This document shows positions 35,642 through 44,270 of a stretch of 64,000 nucleotides of DNA, in pieces. Origin of the DNA: Coprousia sp963931435. GTDB taxonomy: Bacteria; Actinomycetota; Coriobacteriia; Coriobacteriales; Coriobacteriaceae. Below the pieces are notes generated by a model. The model was not told where the DNA came from and did not search any database. It was given only the letters and a program-made list of their open reading frames with translations. How positions within the stretch are numbered: position 1 is the stretch's first letter; every line of letters begins with the position of its first letter. The stretch spans positions 2,331,636 through 2,395,635 of the forward strand of contig OZ007012.1 of NCBI GenBank assembly GCA_963931435.1, in the 5' to 3' direction. The translations under genes and the position numbers were made by a program.

Positions 35642-37447
35642 CTAAGAGCGCAGGGTTATCTTGTTGCGCAGCTGCTGCAGGTCGTCCACGAACGAGCGAT
35701 CCTCCTTCTTCTTGTTCTCCACCCATTTGATCGAGTTGATCACCGTCGAATGGTCGCGCCCGCCGAAGGCCGCGCCCACCGCGCTGTTGGTCATCTCGCA
35801 CATGTCGAGCGCCAGGTACACGGCCACGTGCCGCGCGTTCTTGATGGCGGCGGTCCGCCGGGGGCCGATCAGGTCCGCGTGGCTCACGTGGTAGAAGTCC
35901 TCGACCACCTTCTGGACCGTCTCCACGTGGATCTTCTTGTGGGCGCTGTCGAAGTACTCGTTGGCGATGCGGTCGATGTCGTCGCCGGTGAGCTCGCGGC
36001 CCTCCTGCTCCAGCTCGAAGGACTCGCCCGCGCAGCGCTCGCAGAAGCTCTCCAGTTCGCGGATGTTGGTGCCCGAGACCTGCGCCATGTGGTTCATCTG
36101 CTCGTCGTTGAGCCGCCCCGCGCCGGAGCGCACCTGTGTGAGCAGCGAGTTCGAGGCGAGCTGGGGCGCCTCGCCTGCTGCGGCAGGCAGGATGGTGTGC
36201 TCGTAGTAGCGGCGCAGGATGGTGAGCTTCATCTCGTAGCTTGGTTCGGATACCAGGCAGAGCATCCCTGCGTTGAACCGGCTCGTCAGGCGCTCGTCCA
36301 TCCCGAGGTTCTTCGGCGCGCGGTCCGAGGCGATCGCGACCTTCTTGTTGTTGCGGATGAACTCGTCCATGAGCTGGAAGAAGTTCTCGATCGACTGCGT
36401 CTTGCCGATGATGTTCTGGATGTCGTCGATGATGAGGATGTCGGCATTGTGGTAGTCGCGCATCGCGGCGGCCACCTTGCCCTCCTGCAAGCCGGTGATG
36501 TAGTCGTCGATGTAGGCCTGGGAGTTCGCGTACTTGACGCGCAGGTAGGGCTTCTCCTGCGCGAGCAGGTTCTTGATGGCGAGCAGGAGGTGCGTCTTGC
36601 CGAGGCCCGACTTGCCGTATATGAACAGCGACGTGTACGTGCCCGGCTCGTCGGCCATGGCGGCGAAGCGCAGGGCCGAGCTGTAGGCGTGCTTGTTCTC
36701 GTTGCCGCACACGAAGTTCTCGAACGTGAACTTGGACGAGCCGCTCGACTTGTCCTCCTCGACCGGCGCCGTGATGGGCGCGGCTACGGCGTGCTGGTGC
36801 GTCTGCACCGGCCGGCTGCCCGACATGGTGCTCATGAGGCGGGCGAGGGCGTCGGGGCTGATGGTGTTGGTGATGGTCACCCGCCCGTTCCCCTCGTCCT
36901 CACCGGCTGCGGGGAACTCGACGGGCGGGATCTTGAACTCGGGGGCCTCGGGTGCCGCCTGCGCCGCACCCGAGGCATGCTCCTCCCCTGTGCCCGTCGC
37001 GGGCGCGGTCGGGAAAGGGCGCCCCGCCGTCGAGGCGAAGGGGGTCGGAGCCGGCGAGGGGGCCGTCTGGCCGAACGGCGCCGTTGCGGGCGCCGCCGTC
37101 ATCTGGGGCGTCGTCATCTGGGGCGCCGCTGCCTGGGCCGGCCGCCGTGCCGGGGCGGGCGCGGTTTCACGGGAAACGCCCGGTGCCCCCGGCTGCGCGG
37201 GCAGGGGCACCGTGACCGAGAGCGAGAGCGGCATGAACGCGATCTCCTCCAGATAGCGCTCGAGCGTCTCGCGGTGCTTCATCAGGTAGGAGTAGGCGAA
37301 CCGCGACGGCGCCTCGATGGCGAGTGCGTCGTCGGTCAGCGAGATCGGCTCGCATTGGCGCAGCATGTTGATGAGGCGCGCGTCCAACCCGTCCCGCTCG
37401 CAGAACGAGATGGTGTCCTCCAATATCATCTGGGCTTCGTTGTCCAT
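35642..37447 (-). CDS. dnaA: Chromosomal replication initiator DnaA
   Basis: The 601-residue product is longer than the usual 440-530 because of a 110-residue Ala/Pro/Thr-rich linker (about 90-205) between domain I and the AAA+ domain. Walker A is YGKSGLGKTHLLLAI near 278, Walker B is ILIIDDIQNIIG near 340, and the domain IV DNA-binding signature is AAFGGRDHSTVINSIKWVE near the C-terminus. Adjacent DnaA-box-like clusters lie on both sides of the dnaA locus. A degenerate parS-like 16-mer is embedded in the linker-coding region at 37163-37178. Confidence 0.97.
   Translation of the reverse strand: MDNEAQMILEDTISFCERDGLDARLINMLRQCEPISLTDDALAIEAPSRFAYSYLMKHRETLERYLEEIAFMPLSLSVTVPLPAQPGAPGVSRETAPAPARRPAQAAAPQMTTPQMTAAPATAPFGQTAPSPAPTPFASTAGRPFPTAPATGTGEEHASGAAQAAPEAPEFKIPPVEFPAAGEDEGNGRVTITNTISPDALARLMSTMSGSRPVQTHQHAVAAPITAPVEEDKSSGSSKFTFENFVCGNENKHAYSSALRFAAMADEPGTYTSLFIYGKSGLGKTHLLLAIKNLLAQEKPYLRVKYANSQAYIDDYITGLQEGKVAAAMRDYHNADILIIDDIQNIIGKTQSIENFFQLMDEFIRNNKKVAIASDRAPKNLGMDERLTSRFNAGMLCLVSEPSYEMKLTILRRYYEHTILPAAAGEAPQLASNSLLTQVRSGAGRLNDEQMNHMAQVSGTNIRELESFCERCAGESFELEQEGRELTGDDIDRIANEYFDSAHKKIHVETVQKVVEDFYHVSHADLIGPRRTAAIKNARHVAVYLALDMCEMTNSAVGAAFGGRDHSTVINSIKWVENKKKEDRSFVDDLQQLRNKITLRS
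37163..37178. promoter_or_regulatory. Degenerate parS-like site inside dnaA
   Basis: GGTTTCACGGGAAACG matches the parS consensus at 13 of 16 positions, including both GTTTCAC and GAAAC arms. It could be a weak ParB site or chance in a GC-rich linker. Confidence 0.35.
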
Positions 37448-37478
37448 GGCTTACCCTCTCGGACGACGTGCTGTACGG

Positions 37479-39170
37479 CTAGTTCTGGCGGTGCGACTGG
37501 ATCCAGCCGGCACCCAGATCAGTGAGGTAGTACTTCTGGCCCTGTTTGACCACGAACCCCTGCCTGCTCAGCGCGGTGAGCTCGCGCGACCACGTGGGGC
37601 CCGACTGCCCGTAGGCGTCTGCGAGCTCCGTGGGGCCGGCGTGGCCCTGCTCGATCAGGAAGCGCAGGGCGAGCAGGCCGCGCTCGCCGATGAGCGGTGC
37701 CCTTCCCGCCGTCCCGCTGGCGGACGCCGCGCCCGTCGGGGTCTGCGCTCCCGTCGGGGCCGGTGTCGGCATCTGGTTCGGGCCGAGTCCCATCACCAAT
37801 TGGGGAACGTCGGTCGCGCCCGAAGGTGTGGGGTACGGAGCGGGCGCGCTCGCGATCGGCGCAGGCATCTCCGCCCCGGCCGCGCCACCGCCTGGGGCCG
37901 TCCAGCCCCCGGGCCAGCCCGCGCCGCCGTACGTCCCGCCCGCCCCGTGGGGGCCCGCTCCATAGGCGCCCGACGTGTAGGGGGTGGCCGCATAAGGGTT
38001 CGTGGCATAGGACGCTGCATAGGGGTTCGCGCCCCATGCACCCGCTACGGGATGGGCTCCCGCGGGATAGCCCGCTGTTGCTCCGCCGCCCTCCATGCCT
38101 CCATAGGGCTGGTAGCCCGTTGCTGGGTATCCCCCGGCGTAGGGTTGGGTGAGGTAGCCCGCACCTGTCACCCACGTGTCCGGCGCCGGCGTCGCCTGCT
38201 GCCCTCCGTCTGCGGGCTGCGGCCACCCATTGGGTTCGGCCGCCATGGAGGGGGAGAGAGGTGCGGCCCCGCCGCCCGCCGCTCCGGGTCCGATCGCAAC
38301 GGCTCCGTACGGCGCCGCCCCGCGCGCAGCTGCTCTGTGGGCCATTTCGTCTCCCGGGAACGCCTCCATGCCGTTCGCGGGGTACCCTCCCGCCGCGCCT
38401 CCCGTGCCTTGCGCGCCTGCTGCCTGCATCTCGGCGGACCCGTCACTCGGGTCGGCGCTCCCCATCGCACGGGGTCTCCCGTCCTCGACCTCGGCTGCTC
38501 CGCCGGAGCTCGGCATCGCACCAGGTTTCGGCGCCCCCGAGCGCACCGCAGCGCCGCGCGCGCTGCTGCGACGGATCTCCTCAACCCGCTTGGGGTCCAC
38601 GCTCACGGTCACCACGGTGCCGGCTCCCAGGTTGTCCTCGATCGACACGGCTCCGCCGGCCGCCTCAAGGTACTGCTGGACCATCGGAAAACCCGATCCC
38701 GTCCCGCGTATATAGCGCTTCATGCCCCGGTTCGCCGAGGTCACGCCGAACTCGAAGGCGCGTTCCTTGTCCTCGATACCCGGCCCCTGGTCCGCGAAGC
38801 GGATCGTGTTGCCTCCGTCCAAGATGGAGATGATGGGCTCCATGAAGTGCGCGTGGATGAAGTTCTCCACGATCTCGCGGATGACCATGAGCGAGATGCT
38901 GCCGCCCTGCTCCTTCATGCAGCGGTAGACCGTGTTGGTCACCTCTTCCAGGTAGGAGCGCACGGGGCCGGGGTCGATCACCACCACGCGCGGCGTCGAG
39001 AACAGGTCGTCGTAGATCGATATGCGCGTGGCGTAGCTCGCGATCTCGCGCGCCTCGCCCTCGTCTGCACCCTGTTCGGCCACGGTCACGGCGTCGGGGG
39101 ACCCGGTTATATGGCGGTTGTCCGGCGCGGGATCGCCGGAATCCACGAAGGGGTAGAAGTCGTCTGCCAT
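37479..39170 (-). CDS. GHKL ATPase / low-complexity linker / winged-helix protein at oriC
   Basis: The 563-residue product has three parts. Residues about 70-200 form a histidine-kinase-like ATPase fold: N-box-like VIREIVENFIHAHF, G1 FADQGPGIEDK, and G2 GTGSGFPMVQQYLEAAGG, with no phospho-acceptor domain. Residues about 210-470 are a Gly/Ala/Pro/Tyr-rich low-complexity stretch with NPYAA-type repeats. The last 80 residues (GERGLLALRFLIEQGHAGPT to the end) look like a winged-helix DNA-binding domain. It sits between dnaA and rpmH with 31 bases to dnaA, so it is probably transcribed with dnaA. A role in controlling initiation is inferred from place only. Confidence 0.85.
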   Translation of the reverse strand: MADDFYPFVDSGDPAPDNRHITGSPDAVTVAEQGADEGEAREIASYATRISIYDDLFSTPRVVVIDPGPVRSYLEEVTNTVYRCMKEQGGSISLMVIREIVENFIHAHFMEPIISILDGGNTIRFADQGPGIEDKERAFEFGVTSANRGMKRYIRGTGSGFPMVQQYLEAAGGAVSIEDNLGAGTVVTVSVDPKRVEEIRRSSARGAAVRSGAPKPGAMPSSGGAAEVEDGRPRAMGSADPSDGSAEMQAAGAQGTGGAAGGYPANGMEAFPGDEMAHRAAARGAAPYGAVAIGPGAAGGGAAPLSPSMAAEPNGWPQPADGGQQATPAPDTWVTGAGYLTQPYAGGYPATGYQPYGGMEGGGATAGYPAGAHPVAGAWGANPYAASYATNPYAATPYTSGAYGAGPHGAGGTYGGAGWPGGWTAPGGGAAGAEMPAPIASAPAPYPTPSGATDVPQLVMGLGPNQMPTPAPTGAQTPTGAASASGTAGRAPLIGERGLLALRFLIEQGHAGPTELADAYGQSGPTWSRELTALSRQGFVVKQGQKYYLTDLGAGWIQSHRQN

Positions 39171-39500
39171 GGTCTCCGTCCATCATCGTTTTTCCCTCCT
39201 GAGCATACTCGCTCGCGGCTTTTCCCGCTGCAGCTTTCCACAACTTTTCAAAACTTGTTGAAAACTGAAGAAAAGCGATGAAAAGTTTTCCACGTTTTCC
39301 CATTGACCTGTGGAAAAGTGGATGAAAGATTCTGAAAGAGAATCCTACGCTTCGCTTTGTTTTCAGTACGCGCGGCGGGCGGTATGATGAGTTGTCGAGA
39401 TTGCGCGGTGATTTGTTGACATTTCCGCACCATATTCCCTACAATCTGAAAGCTCACGTGCATGTATTGATTGCTTAACTGCAGCAGGAGGACACTGATC
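39171..39500. other. oriC spacer between the ATPase gene and rpmH
   Basis: This AT-richer 330-bp divergent spacer has DnaA-box-like nonamers TTTCCACAA (39235-39243), TTTTCCACG (39286-39294) and inverted TTTTCCACA (39309-39317), set in runs of CTTTTCAAAAC and GAAAAGC type. It also holds the rpmH promoter. It is the better candidate for the core origin by box quality. Confidence 0.65.
39416..39445 (+). promoter_or_regulatory. Promoter of the rpmH operon
   Basis: A consensus TTGACA (39416-39421) and TACAAT (39440-39445) are 18 bases apart, about 55 bases upstream of the rpmH ATG. Confidence 0.8.
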
Positions 39501-39635
39501 ATGAAGCGTACGTATCAGCCCAACAAGCGCAAGCGTGCTAAGACCCACGGCTTCCGCGCCCGCATGGCCACCAAGGGCGGCCGCGCCGTACTCGCTCGTC
39601 GTCGCGCCAAGGGCCGCAAGCGTCTGACCGTCTAG
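39501..39635 (+). CDS. rpmH: 50S ribosomal protein L34
   Basis: The 44-residue product MKRTYQPNKRKRAKTHGFRA continues to KGRKRLTV, the complete and highly conserved L34 sequence. AGGAGG lies 9 bases before the ATG. It opens the rpmH-rnpA-yidD-yidC-jag operon that diverges from the dnaA side of the origin. Confidence 0.98.
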   Translation: MKRTYQPNKRKRAKTHGFRARMATKGGRAVLARRRAKGRKRLTV

Positions 39636-39656
39636 TTCGCGCTGCGTGCGTTCGGC

Positions 39657-39980
39657 ATGAGGATTCTTTCTTCTCGCTCTGATTTCGAGCGCGTGTATCG
39701 GTCGGGAAGGCGCTACAACCATCCCTTGATGCGAATGGTAATAAGCACTGCTTACGGCGAAGGCGATCCGGGGAGGGTCGCCTTCGCTGCACCGAAGCGC
39801 ATAGGGTGCGCCGCCGTCCGCAACCGGTCCAAGCGCGTTCTGCGTGAGGCCGCGCGCGAGGTGGGCATGCCGCCCGCCGGGTGCGACGCCATCCTGTTCG
39901 CCACGCCCTCTACGGCGCGGGCCGCTCACGCCGAACTCGTCCAGGCGCTCGAGTCTCTCTGCAGGCGCGCTCGCCGCTGA
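39657..39980 (+). CDS. rnpA: Ribonuclease P protein component
   Basis: The 107-residue basic product binds the RNase P RNA for tRNA 5' processing. It has the family's FERVYRSGRRYNHPLM start and the RNR motif AAVRNRSKRVLREA. It begins 21 bases after rpmH and ends 15 bases before yidD, as in most bacteria. Confidence 0.96.
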   Translation: MRILSSRSDFERVYRSGRRYNHPLMRMVISTAYGEGDPGRVAFAAPKRIGCAAVRNRSKRVLREAAREVGMPPAGCDAILFATPSTARAAHAELVQALESLCRRARR

Positions 39981-39995
39981 CCTTAGGGGGTTCGT

Positions 39996-40205
39996 ATGCG
40001 CCGTGTGTGCCTGCTGCTCATCCGCTGGTACCAGAGGTGCCTCTCGCCCTTGCTGCCCGACGCATGCATCTATCACCCGACCTGCTCCCAGTACGCCGTC
40101 GAGGCCATCGAGCGCTACGGGGTGCTACGCGGGTGCTTTCTTGCTCTTCGGCGGATTCTCAGATGCAGTCCGCTGCACGAAGGTGGTTATGATCCCGTGC
40201 CCTGA
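39996..40205 (+). CDS. yidD: YidD membrane-insertion efficiency factor
   Basis: The 69-residue product has the conserved RWYQRCLSPLLPDACIYHPT and the SQYAVEAIERYG segment with paired cysteines. It is a small membrane-associated protein thought to assist YidC. The start at 39996 follows TTAGGGGGTTC. Confidence 0.95.
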   Translation: MRRVCLLLIRWYQRCLSPLLPDACIYHPTCSQYAVEAIERYGVLRGCFLALRRILRCSPLHEGGYDPVP

Positions 40206-40234
40206 CGGCGCGCCCGATCGGAAGGATAGTATTC

Positions 40235-41011
40235 ATGTGGGATTGGATCGTTAGCATTCTCGCCCAGATCCTGGCGTTCATCCAGGGGTTTGCCGTGGAC
40301 TGGGGCCTCTCCATCATTATCCTGGTGCTGATCATTCGCCTGATCCTGACGCCTCTGCTCCTGAAGTCGACCAAATCGACGGCGCGCATGCAGGTGCTTC
40401 AGCCCAAGCTGCAGGAGCTGCAGGATCGCTACCGGGATGATCCCGAGCGCCTGAACGAGGCGATGCAGAAGTTCTATCTTGAGAACAAGTTCAACCCGCT
40501 CGGTGGCTGCCTGCCCCTGCTGATCCAGATGCCCGTCCTCATGGCGCTGTTCACCCTGTTGCGCGGGCTCGACCTCTATTTCCCCGAGTCGGCTGGTTCG
40601 TTCTCGTTCTACGGCATCCTGCCGAACCTCGCGACCTCGCCCCAGACGGCACTTGCCTCCGGTTTCGGCGCGGCCCTGCCGTACCTCATCTCCCTTGCGC
40701 TCTTCGCCATCCTCACGCTCATCCCGCAGCTGTACATGTCCCGCAACCAGACGGGACAGCAGGCATCCACGATGCGCATGACCTCCATCGTCATGGCCGT
40801 CATGATGCTGTTCATCGGCTGGGGCCTTCCCGCGGGCGTCCTGCTGTACTACGACGTCTCCACGCTGTGGCAGGTCGTCCAGCAGCTGTTCGTGACGCAG
40901 CGCATCATCGAGAAGGAGAAGGCCAAGGAGGAGGAGCGCCTTGCCAACGCTCCCATCGAGGTGGATGTCGTGCGTCGTGAGCGCAAGACTCGTCCTCACA
41001 AGAAGCACTAA
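40235..41011 (+). CDS. yidC: YidC/Oxa1 membrane protein insertase
   Basis: The 258-residue product has five predicted transmembrane helices and the conserved core: IILVLIIRLILTPLLLKSTK with the hydrophilic-groove Arg, the NPLGGCLPLLIQMPVLMAL helix and LFIGWGLPAGVLLYYDVS. It lacks the large periplasmic domain of Gram-negative YidC, and its first helix serves as the membrane signal. GGAAGGATAG precedes the ATG. The 15-bp repeat TTAGGTACCTTATTA begins immediately after its stop. Confidence 0.96.
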   Translation: MWDWIVSILAQILAFIQGFAVDWGLSIIILVLIIRLILTPLLLKSTKSTARMQVLQPKLQELQDRYRDDPERLNEAMQKFYLENKFNPLGGCLPLLIQMPVLMALFTLLRGLDLYFPESAGSFSFYGILPNLATSPQTALASGFGAALPYLISLALFAILTLIPQLYMSRNQTGQQASTMRMTSIVMAVMMLFIGWGLPAGVLLYYDVSTLWQVVQQLFVTQRIIEKEKAKEEERLANAPIEVDVVRRERKTRPHKKH

Positions 41012-41026
41012 TTAGGTACCTTATTA
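41012..41026 (+). repeat. Left copy of 15-bp inverted repeat bracketing jag-rsmG-parAB
   Basis: TTAGGTACCTTATTA begins on the base after the yidC stop and is the exact reverse complement of 44726-44740. The flanks extend the match to about 17 of 18 (TAATTAGG against TAGTTAGG). Confidence 0.75.
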
Positions 41027-41041
41027 ATTAGGAGAGTATCT

Positions 41042-41608
41042 ATGTCTGAGGTTTTGGAAGAGGTCTCCACGGTGGAAGACGCTGAGCTTTCCGGTCCCTA
41101 CGCTCAGATCGCGGCTCATTATAAAGAGGGCGTCCAGCTGACGGATGAGGAGCTCGACACCCTTGTGGATGTCGCTCTCGGTATCCTGCGTGAGATCCTG
41201 GGCTTTTTCGATGCCTCGGATTCCCCCATCGATGAGTACGAGGGTGACGATGGTGAGGTCATCTTGGATGTTACCGCTCCTGACCTCGCTGTGCTGATCG
41301 GACGTCATGGCCGTACGCTCGAGTCCTTCCAGACGCTGTTCTCCCTTCTGGTGAGTCGTAAGCTCGGTTTCCGTTTTCCGGTCATCGTCGATATTGAGGG
41401 CTATCGCAGCCGCCGTCATGACAAGATCGTTGCCATGGCGGAGCGCGCCGCCCAGAAGGCGGTTCGCCAGAACGCTTCCGTTGACCTCCAGCCCATGACG
41501 GCCTACGAGCGTCGGCTCGTCCACATTGCTCTAAGGGACAACGTTTCCATCGAGACGCACTCAGAGGGTACGGATCCCGATCGCCATGTGGTTGTAACTC
41601 CTCTATAG
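41042..41608 (+). CDS. jag: Jag/KhpB KH-R3H RNA-binding protein
   Basis: The 188-residue product has a KH-like segment with VTAPDLAVLIGRHGRTLESF and a C-terminal R3H region with QPMTAYERRLVHIALRDN. The N-terminal Jag domain found in Firmicutes is absent, as is usual in actinobacteria. It binds RNA and is linked in other bacteria to envelope and division control. It is the last gene of the rpmH operon, followed by a strong terminator at 41655. Its GC content is intermediate between yidC and rsmG. Confidence 0.93.
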   Translation: MSEVLEEVSTVEDAELSGPYAQIAAHYKEGVQLTDEELDTLVDVALGILREILGFFDASDSPIDEYEGDDGEVILDVTAPDLAVLIGRHGRTLESFQTLFSLLVSRKLGFRFPVIVDIEGYRSRRHDKIVAMAERAAQKAVRQNASVDLQPMTAYERRLVHIALRDNVSIETHSEGTDPDRHVVVTPL

Positions 41609-41654
41609 GACGTCTTTCTTTATAGAAGCCGTTCGGTTTCTTCGGGTATGATGA

Positions 41655-41678
41655 GGGCATCTTCGGATGCCCTTTTTT
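41655..41678 (+). terminator. Terminator of the rpmH-jag operon
   Basis: GGGCATC and GATGCCC enclose the stable loop TTCG and are followed by TTTTTT. Confidence 0.92.
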
Positions 41679-41725
41679 GTGCCTCGATTTCTTGATTCGT
41701 AGATTTCTGTCTGAATGAGGTTTCC

Positions 41726-42445
41726 ATGCTAGATTCGTCTTATGTTGATAAGCTCATCAAGCTCTCGAGATCTTTTGATATCGAGCTCTCTCCTCAGCAA
41801 GCTGAGCTAAGCCTCAAGCATCTCGATTTCGTTCTTGAGACCAATAAGAAGTTCAATCTTACAAGGATCACCTCTTTGGATGATGCTGTGATTCTTCATA
41901 TCCTAGATTCTCTTTTCTTCAGTCCCTATGTTGCTCAAGCTCCCTTAGGACCAGTCCTTGATATGGGTACTGGTGCTGGGTTCCCAGGCATTCCCCTTGC
42001 TATTACGAGTGAGCGATCTTTCACTTTAGTTGACTCTGTGCGAAAGAAAGTCGACGCAGTTAAGTCTTTTGTAGCGCATCTTTATCTTTCTAACGTTTCA
42101 TGCATCCATGCCCGTCTTGAGGATCTTGCTGTTCAACAGAATTCTCATTATGCATGCGTTGTTGCTCGTGCCGTTGCATCCCTTCCTGTTCTGATTGAGT
42201 ATGCATCTCCTTTTTTGTACAAGGGAGGTCTTCTTGTTTTAAGCAAGGGAGTCCCTTCGGACGATGAGTCTTCCTCTGGAATGAAGGCTGCAGACATTTG
42301 TGGACTGACTTTTGTGGAAAGGTCTGATTTTGATCTCCCTGATGGGTTAGGTCATCGTTCCTTCTTCATTTATCGTAAGACCGGGTCCCCTTCCGTATCT
42401 CTGCCTCGTCAGGCAGGTGCTGCCAAGAAACATCCCCTTGCTTGA
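41726..42445 (+). CDS. rsmG: 16S rRNA (guanine527-N7)-methyltransferase RsmG
   Basis: The 239-residue product methylates G527 of 16S rRNA (E. coli numbering) with S-adenosylmethionine. Motif I is LDMGTGAGFPGIPLAI near residue 75, preceded by HILDSLFF, and VVARAVASLPVLIEYASPF follows. The protein family is conserved but the codon use is strikingly AT-rich compared with genes on either side (roughly mid-40s percent GC by eye). Its own terminator-isolated transcription unit precedes the parS cluster and parA. Confidence 0.95.
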   Translation: MLDSSYVDKLIKLSRSFDIELSPQQAELSLKHLDFVLETNKKFNLTRITSLDDAVILHILDSLFFSPYVAQAPLGPVLDMGTGAGFPGIPLAITSERSFTLVDSVRKKVDAVKSFVAHLYLSNVSCIHARLEDLAVQQNSHYACVVARAVASLPVLIEYASPFLYKGGLLVLSKGVPSDDESSSGMKAADICGLTFVERSDFDLPDGLGHRSFFIYRKTGSPSVSLPRQAGAAKKHPLA

Positions 42446-42474
42446 TTCAATGATCCTCCTCTGTCTTCATTCAA

Positions 42475-42490
42475 TGTTTCACGTGGAACA
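42475..42490. promoter_or_regulatory. parS site 1
   Basis: TGTTTCACGTGGAACA, one mismatch from the parS consensus. Confidence 0.92.
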
Positions 42491-42508
42491 TCTTTGTCCT
42501 TGCATCGT

Positions 42509-42524
42509 TGTTTCACGTGAAACA
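42509..42524. promoter_or_regulatory. parS site 2 (perfect consensus)
   Basis: TGTTTCACGTGAAACA is the exact ParB-binding palindrome. It is the middle of three sites just upstream of parA. Confidence 0.97.
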
Positions 42525-42548
42525 TAATGAACAAGAGAAGTTTCGCAA

Positions 42549-42564
42549 TGTTCCACGTGAAACA
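42549..42564. promoter_or_regulatory. parS site 3
   Basis: TGTTCCACGTGAAACA, one mismatch from consensus. It lies 44 bases before the parA start. Confidence 0.92.
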
Positions 42565-42607
42565 ATCTGCTCAGTAAACAAAGAGAAAACGAACCAAAGG
42601 AGGAGAC

Positions 42608-43408
42608 GTGGGATTTCGCGATGTAAAGCGATCTAAGAGTGTGAAAGAGACGCGTGTTATCGCAATAATTAATCAAAAAGGTGGTGTGGGGAAGTCCACA
42701 ACAGCAGTAAACCTATCCGCAGCTTTAGGTCAAGAGAACAAGAAGGTGCTTCTCATCGACTTCGATCCGCAAGGGAATAGCACAAGCGGATTCGGAATCG
42801 AGAAGGAAGAGCTAGACGCCTGTATCTACGATGCTCTGCTGAACGACTATCCCTTTGAGGAGCTTATCCATGAAACGGGGTCAAAGAAGGTATTTGTAGT
42901 CCCGGCAACAATACAGCTTGCGGGAGCAGAGATCGAATTGGTTTCTGCTATGGCGCGTGAAACACGACTAAAAGAGCTACTTGATAGTGTGAAAGACGAG
43001 TTTGATTTCATTTTCATCGATTGCCCGCCTTCATTGGGGCTTCTCACGATTAATGCATTGACAGCGGCTGATAGTGTTCTCATCCCGATTCAGTGCGAGT
43101 ATTACGCACTGGAGGGAGTAACGAAACTGCTAGAGTCAATGCGAATGGTGAAAGGAAGGCTCAATAAGCAGCTAGATACGTATGGAGTGCTGCTTACCAT
43201 GTATGACTCGCGTACTTCTCTTTCCAATCAGGTCGTTGATGAGGTGAAGGCGTACTTTGGAGACAAGACATTCAAAACGCTTATCCCACGCACCGTGAAG
43301 CTGTCCGAGGCACCCTCATTTGGTATGTCAATCATAGAGTATGCACCCAACAACAAGGGTGCAAAGGCATATATGAGTCTTGCTAAAGAGGTGATCCGTC
43401 GTGCCTAG
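42608..43408 (+). CDS. parA: Chromosome partition ATPase ParA/Soj
   Basis: The 266-residue product has the deviant Walker A motif NQKGGVGKSTTAVNLS near residue 25, the A' segment LLIDFDPQGNSTSGFG and FDFIFIDCPPSLGLL. The basic N-terminal tail (about 17 residues before the fold) may add membrane or DNA contact. GTG at 42608 follows AAAGGAGGAGAC. It drives ParB-parS segregation of origins. The codon use is AT-rich like rsmG. parB overlaps its last 8 bases. Confidence 0.96.
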   Translation: MGFRDVKRSKSVKETRVIAIINQKGGVGKSTTAVNLSAALGQENKKVLLIDFDPQGNSTSGFGIEKEELDACIYDALLNDYPFEELIHETGSKKVFVVPATIQLAGAEIELVSAMARETRLKELLDSVKDEFDFIFIDCPPSLGLLTINALTAADSVLIPIQCEYYALEGVTKLLESMRMVKGRLNKQLDTYGVLLTMYDSRTSLSNQVVDEVKAYFGDKTFKTLIPRTVKLSEAPSFGMSIIEYAPNNKGAKAYMSLAKEVIRRA

Positions 43409-44270
43409 TCCAAAGAAGAAGGCATTGGGAAGAGGCTTGAATGCACTCGTCGGTGAGGCGCAGTATGAGACGGGCGGGTCTCAACAGGAATCGAAGCTCC
43501 CTATTGAGGATATCGTCCCCAACCCAAACCAGCCTCGAACGCATTTTAACGAGACTGAGCTGAGAGAGTTAAGTGAGTCGATTCTCGAGCATGGTGTGCT
43601 TCAGCCGCTTCTTGTGCGGAAGCATGGCAATAGCTATGAGATCATAGCAGGTGAACGCCGTTATCAGGCCTCGAAGCTTGCTGGCTTGACCGAAGTGCCG
43701 GTTATCATCAAAGAGGTTGATGATAACGAGATGCTTGCGATGGCGCTGATCGAGAATCTGCAACGCTCCGATCTGAATCCTTTGGAAGAGGCTCGAGGGT
43801 ATAAGCAACTCATTGATGCGAGTGGTATGACACAGGATGCGTTGTCAAAAGCCGTTTCAAAATCACGATCGGCCATAACCAACTCGCTAAGGCTTCTGGA
43901 CCTGCCTGAGGAAGTTCAGAAGATGATTTTCGAGGGCAAGCTAACGGCTGGACATGCTCGGGCGATTCTCGCTGTACCGTATGAGGATGCCAGGATCAAG
44001 CTTGCTGAGAAGGTTGTCGCGGAGGGTTTGTCGGTGCGAGCGACTGAAAACCTTGCCCCGTTGTTTTCAGTCGGAGAGACGTCAAAAGCTCCAAGACCGG
44101 TTACTCCGCAGTCATTCAAGCGAGCAGCGCGAGTGCTGAGGCAGCAGTTCAATACGAACGTCAAGGTCCGCTCTTCACGCGGAAAGAATAAGATAGAGAT
44201 AGAGTTCAAGGATGAAGACGAACTTAACGAGATTCTTCATCAGATCATTCATGAGAGTGAGGATCTATGA
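43401..44270 (+). CDS. parB: Chromosome partition protein ParB/Spo0J
   Basis: The 289-residue product has the CTP-binding N-terminal domain (ELSESILEHGVLQPLLVRK; the IIAGERRYQASKLAGL arginine patch; ALIENLQRSDLNPLEEARGY) and the helix-turn-helix SKAVSKSRSAITNSLRLLDLP that reads parS. The C-terminal dimerisation domain is present (VRSSRGKNKIEIEFKDEDEL). GTG start overlapping parA by 8 bases. The three parS sites upstream of parA are its natural targets, giving possible autoregulation. Confidence 0.96.
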   Translation: MPSPKKKALGRGLNALVGEAQYETGGSQQESKLPIEDIVPNPNQPRTHFNETELRELSESILEHGVLQPLLVRKHGNSYEIIAGERRYQASKLAGLTEVPVIIKEVDDNEMLAMALIENLQRSDLNPLEEARGYKQLIDASGMTQDALSKAVSKSRSAITNSLRLLDLPEEVQKMIFEGKLTAGHARAILAVPYEDARIKLAEKVVAEGLSVRATENLAPLFSVGETSKAPRPVTPQSFKRAARVLRQQFNTNVKVRSSRGKNKIEIEFKDEDELNEILHQIIHESEDL

